A DNA stretch of 8,390 bases from Quisquiliibacterium sp. (GTDB lineage Bacteria; Pseudomonadota; Gammaproteobacteria; Burkholderiales; Burkholderiaceae_E): assembly GCA_023257915.1 (NCBI GenBank), contig JALRBB010000258.1, positions 1 through 8,390 on the forward strand. The letters are read 5' to 3'. The translations under genes and the position numbers were made by a program. This document shows positions 6,746 through 8,390 of this stretch, one piece after another (the stretch's first letter is position 1; every line of letters begins with the position of its first letter). The notes beneath the pieces are model-generated. The model searched no databases and was not told where the DNA came from. It worked only from the letters and a program-made list of their open reading frames with translations.

Positions 6746-7402
6746 GTGATCGAACTGCATTTCGCACCGGGCGCCTGCTCATTCGTGCCGCATGTCGCGC
6801 TGGAAATCATCAAGGCGCGCACCGGGGAGGATTTTTCTCCGCGGCTGATCAAGCTGCACAAGGGCGAGCAGCGCACGCCGGAATACCTCGCGCTGAATCC
6901 GGACGGCCAGGTGCCGATGCTAAGCGTCGGCGGCCAGCCGCTGACGCAGATCGTGGCGATCTGCGACTATCTCGACCGGCGCTATCCGCAGGCCGGGTTG
7001 CTGCCGTCCGAGAACTGGGCGCGGGCGCAGGCGATGTCGCAGCTTGCGTGGATGAACAACACCGCGCATCCGACCTTCACGCATGTGTTCATGCCGCACA
7101 AGTTCACCGATAACGAGGCGGCGCAGGCAGAGCTGAAGCGCTTCAATGCGCTGCAGTTCCGCAAGCACCTGGAGCGGGTGCAGGACTGGATCAAGAACGC
7201 CAATCCGTTCTGGCATGGTGAGCAGCCCACCTTTCATGATGCGTATGCATTCACGCTGCTCCGCTGGGGCGGCTACGCCGGCATCGATCCGGATTCGTTG
7301 CCTGCGCTCAAAGCCTTCGCTGAACGCGTCGCTGCCGCACCGGCGGTCGCCGCGGCGATCGCGCGCGAGCGGATCGCGCTGGACACCTACAAGAAGGCTT
7401 GA
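6746..7402 (+). CDS. Glutathione S-transferase, beta-class-like
   Basis: This 218-residue protein has the two-domain layout of cytosolic glutathione transferases. The N-terminal thioredoxin fold (about 1-80) begins FAPGACSFVPHVAL; Cys11 matches the catalytic cysteine of bacterial beta-class enzymes such as E. coli GstA (FYKPGACSLASH). NPDGQVP at 51-57 holds the cis-proline that binds the glutathione backbone. The helical C-terminal domain includes His108 in AHPTFTHVF, matching His106 of the E. coli enzyme, and FHDAYAFTLLRWGGYAG (about 163-179), a strong family match to FTIADAYLFTVLRW. The usual Glu-Ser/Gly pair that contacts glutathione is replaced by Gln68-Ile69 (LTQIVAI). GTG 6746 is the start, supported by AAGGAG nine bases upstream. 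It follows the dehydrogenase by 13 bases, suggesting a two-gene operon for detoxification or catabolism of an electrophile; that role is inference. Confidence 0.92.
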   Translation: MIELHFAPGACSFVPHVALEIIKARTGEDFSPRLIKLHKGEQRTPEYLALNPDGQVPMLSVGGQPLTQIVAICDYLDRRYPQAGLLPSENWARAQAMSQLAWMNNTAHPTFTHVFMPHKFTDNEAAQAELKRFNALQFRKHLERVQDWIKNANPFWHGEQPTFHDAYAFTLLRWGGYAGIDPDSLPALKAFAERVAAAPAVAAAIARERIALDTYKKA

Positions 7403-7406
7403 GGAA

Positions 7407-7431
7407 CCCGGCTGGCGCTGCTTAGCCCGGG
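7407..7431 (+). other. Hairpin between the glutathione transferase and the phosphoribosyltransferase remnant
   Basis: CCCGGCT (7407-7413) pairs with AGCCCGGG (7424-7431) with one bulged C at 7426, giving seven pairs and a ten-base loop. It starts five bases after the transferase stop and could mark the end of the dehydrogenase-transferase message. There is no T run. Folding was judged by eye. Confidence 0.35.
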
Positions 7432-7442
7432 CAAGGCCCATG

Positions 7443-7727
7443 ATGTTTGCCGACCGCGCCGACGCAGCCATCAAGCTGGCTCGGGCGCTGTCGGCTTACC
7501 GGGACCGCAATGCGCTGGTGCTCGCCATCCCGCGTGGCGCAGTGCCGATGGGCAAGCTCGTCGCGCGGGAACTGCGGGCCGAACTGGACGTGGTGCTGGT
7601 GCGCAAGCTGCGCGCACCCTTCTCGCCGGAATTCGCGGTCGGCGCGATCGACGAGAATGGCTGGACCTATCTAGCACCGCACGACGCGCGGTTCGTGTCA
7701 GCCGGTGCGATCCAACCGGCCGGCTGA
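7443..7727 (+). pseudogene. Phosphoribosyltransferase-family gene, truncated at the 3' end
   Basis: The frame encodes 94 residues that match the N-terminal part of type I phosphoribosyltransferase-like proteins, which are normally about 210-230 residues. MFADRADAAIKLARAL at the start, LVLAIPRGAVPMG (about 26-37), LDVVLVRKLRAP (about 49-59) and PEFAVGAIDENG are good family matches. After about residue 81 the likeness stops and a short tail (ARFVSAGAIQPAG) leads to a stop. The PRPP-binding loop of the VDDGxATGxT type is absent, so phosphoribosyl transfer is not expected. Only 13 bases separate the stop from the end of the convergent minus-strand gene, so the missing half is not here in another frame. 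The AAGG at 7433-7436 fits ATG 7443 better than ATG 7440, which is three bases away. Most likely a deletion or rearrangement removed the 3' half. A short functional protein is possible but less likely. Confidence 0.75.
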
Positions 7728-7747
7728 CTCCAACCACTAATCAGCCG
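7721..7747. terminator. Inverted repeat at the convergent gene ends, candidate bidirectional terminator
   Basis: CGGCTGA (7721-7727) and TCAGCCG (7741-7747) are perfect complements around a 13-base spacer. Each arm contains the stop codon of one of the two convergent genes. There is no T run, so this is a candidate only. A third related copy, TCAGCCGG at 7698-7705, can pair with CCGGCTGA (7720-7727) instead, giving a competing stem. Confidence 0.4.
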
Positions 7748-8390
7748 AGCAGTGCCTGCCTGGCCTGCTGATACTCACCGCGCAGCCGGGCTACCAGTTC
7801 ACCGGCGCCGACCACCGACTTGACCGCACCGATACCCTGGCCGCAACCCCAGATCTCCTTCCAGGCTTTCGGTTTTTCACGGTTCGAACCGAAATTCATC
7901 TTGCTCGCATCGCTTTGCGGCAGGTTCTCCGGATCCAGGCCAGCGCCAACCACCGAGGGCTTCAGATAGTTGCCATGCACGCCGGTGAACAGGTTCGTAT
8001 AGATGATGTCCTGCGCCCCTGACTCGACAATCATCTGCTTGTACGCTTCGGCGGCATTGGCCTCGCGGGTCGCGATGAACGCCGAACCGATGTACGCAAG
8101 ATCTGCGCCCATTGCCTGTGCGGCCAGCACACCGCGTCCGGTCGCGATTGCGCCCGACAGCAGCAGCGGGCCATCGAACCACTCGCGGATTTCCTGGATC
8201 AGGGCAATCGGCGACTGCATGCCGGCGTGACCACCGGCGCCGGCTGCGACCGCAATCAGCCCATCGGCACCCTTTTCGATCGCCTTGCGCGCAAAGCGGT
8301 CATTGATGATGTCGTGCAGCACGATGCCACCGTAGGAATGCACCGCATCGTTGACATCGGTGCGCGCACCGAGCGAGGTGATGACGATCG
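7741..8390 (-). CDS. Nitronate monooxygenase-family (2-nitropropane dioxygenase-like) flavin oxidoreductase, 5' end outside the window
   Basis: The minus-strand frame is open to the right edge and covers about 216 C-terminal codons of a TIM-barrel FMN enzyme. GAGGHAG has the family's active-site histidine (codon at 8227-8229). SGAIATG (about 8137-8157), followed by GADLAYIGSAFIAT, forms the FMN phosphate-binding region. GVHGNYLKPS, KMNFGS and EIWGCGQGIGAVKSV are typical of the long C-terminal part of this family. Members oxidise alkyl nitronates such as propionate 3-nitronate, or act as NAD(P)H:quinone or flavin reductases; which applies cannot be told here. A GTG at 8343 is inside the domain (HSYGGIVLHDI) and is not the true start, since similarity (VITSLGARTDVNDAV) continues to the window edge. 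The gene converges on the broken phosphoribosyltransferase, 13 bases away, and appears intact over the visible part. Confidence 0.93.
   Translation of the reverse strand, partial: IVITSLGARTDVNDAVHSYGGIVLHDIINDRFARKAIEKGADGLIAVAAGAGGHAGMQSPIALIQEIREWFDGPLLLSGAIATGRGVLAAQAMGADLAYIGSAFIATREANAAEAYKQMIVESGAQDIIYTNLFTGVHGNYLKPSVVGAGLDPENLPQSDASKMNFGSNREKPKAWKEIWGCGQGIGAVKSVVGAGELVARLRGEYQQARQALLG

Noticed and set aside
5530..6876. 448-codon open frame on the minus strand opposite the aldehyde dehydrogenase
   Set aside because: Antisense shadow of a complete dehydrogenase with full catalytic residues.

Overview
The window is high-GC, densely coded DNA that looks like a betaproteobacterial chromosome. 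The lipoyl synthase and the octanoyltransferase, including its long loop before the catalytic lysine, read most like Burkholderiales-type proteins as I remember them. This is inference; no search was run. There are no RNA genes, insertion sequences, CRISPR arrays or phage genes that I can support, and no gap longer than about 120 bases.

Left half (1-3111): a tight plus-strand series that is probably one operon. It holds the 3' end of a D-Ala-D-Ala carboxypeptidase (dacA type), a D-amino acid aminotransferase (dat), the small ACT-like protein YbeD, an EamA-family exporter and octanoyltransferase LipB. After a 118-base gap with a strong hairpin comes lipoyl synthase LipA (3230-4213). LipB and LipA together make protein-bound lipoate: LipB moves octanoyl from acyl carrier protein to target proteins and LipA inserts the two sulfurs. 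dacA and dat share D-alanine chemistry. The dacA-dat-ybeD-lipB-lipA order is a familiar proteobacterial arrangement; the exporter between ybeD and lipB is the less expected part.

Middle (4278-7402): a second EamA exporter of a different, YddG-like type, then an aldehyde dehydrogenase and a beta-class-like glutathione S-transferase spaced as a two-gene operon. The gap before the dehydrogenase holds a hairpin and a four-copy tandem hexamer.

Right end (7403-8390): a phosphoribosyltransferase gene cut off after about 80 recognisable residues, so it lacks its PRPP-binding loop. It runs into a convergent minus-strand nitronate monooxygenase-family gene whose 5' end lies outside the window. The junction carries short inverted and direct repeats.

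Most of the window is ordinary housekeeping and accessory metabolism. I see no convincing new multi-gene system. The items most worth a second look are the broken phosphoribosyltransferase junction, the hairpin between lipB and lipA, the tandem hexamer, and the two unlike exporters around lipB-lipA.
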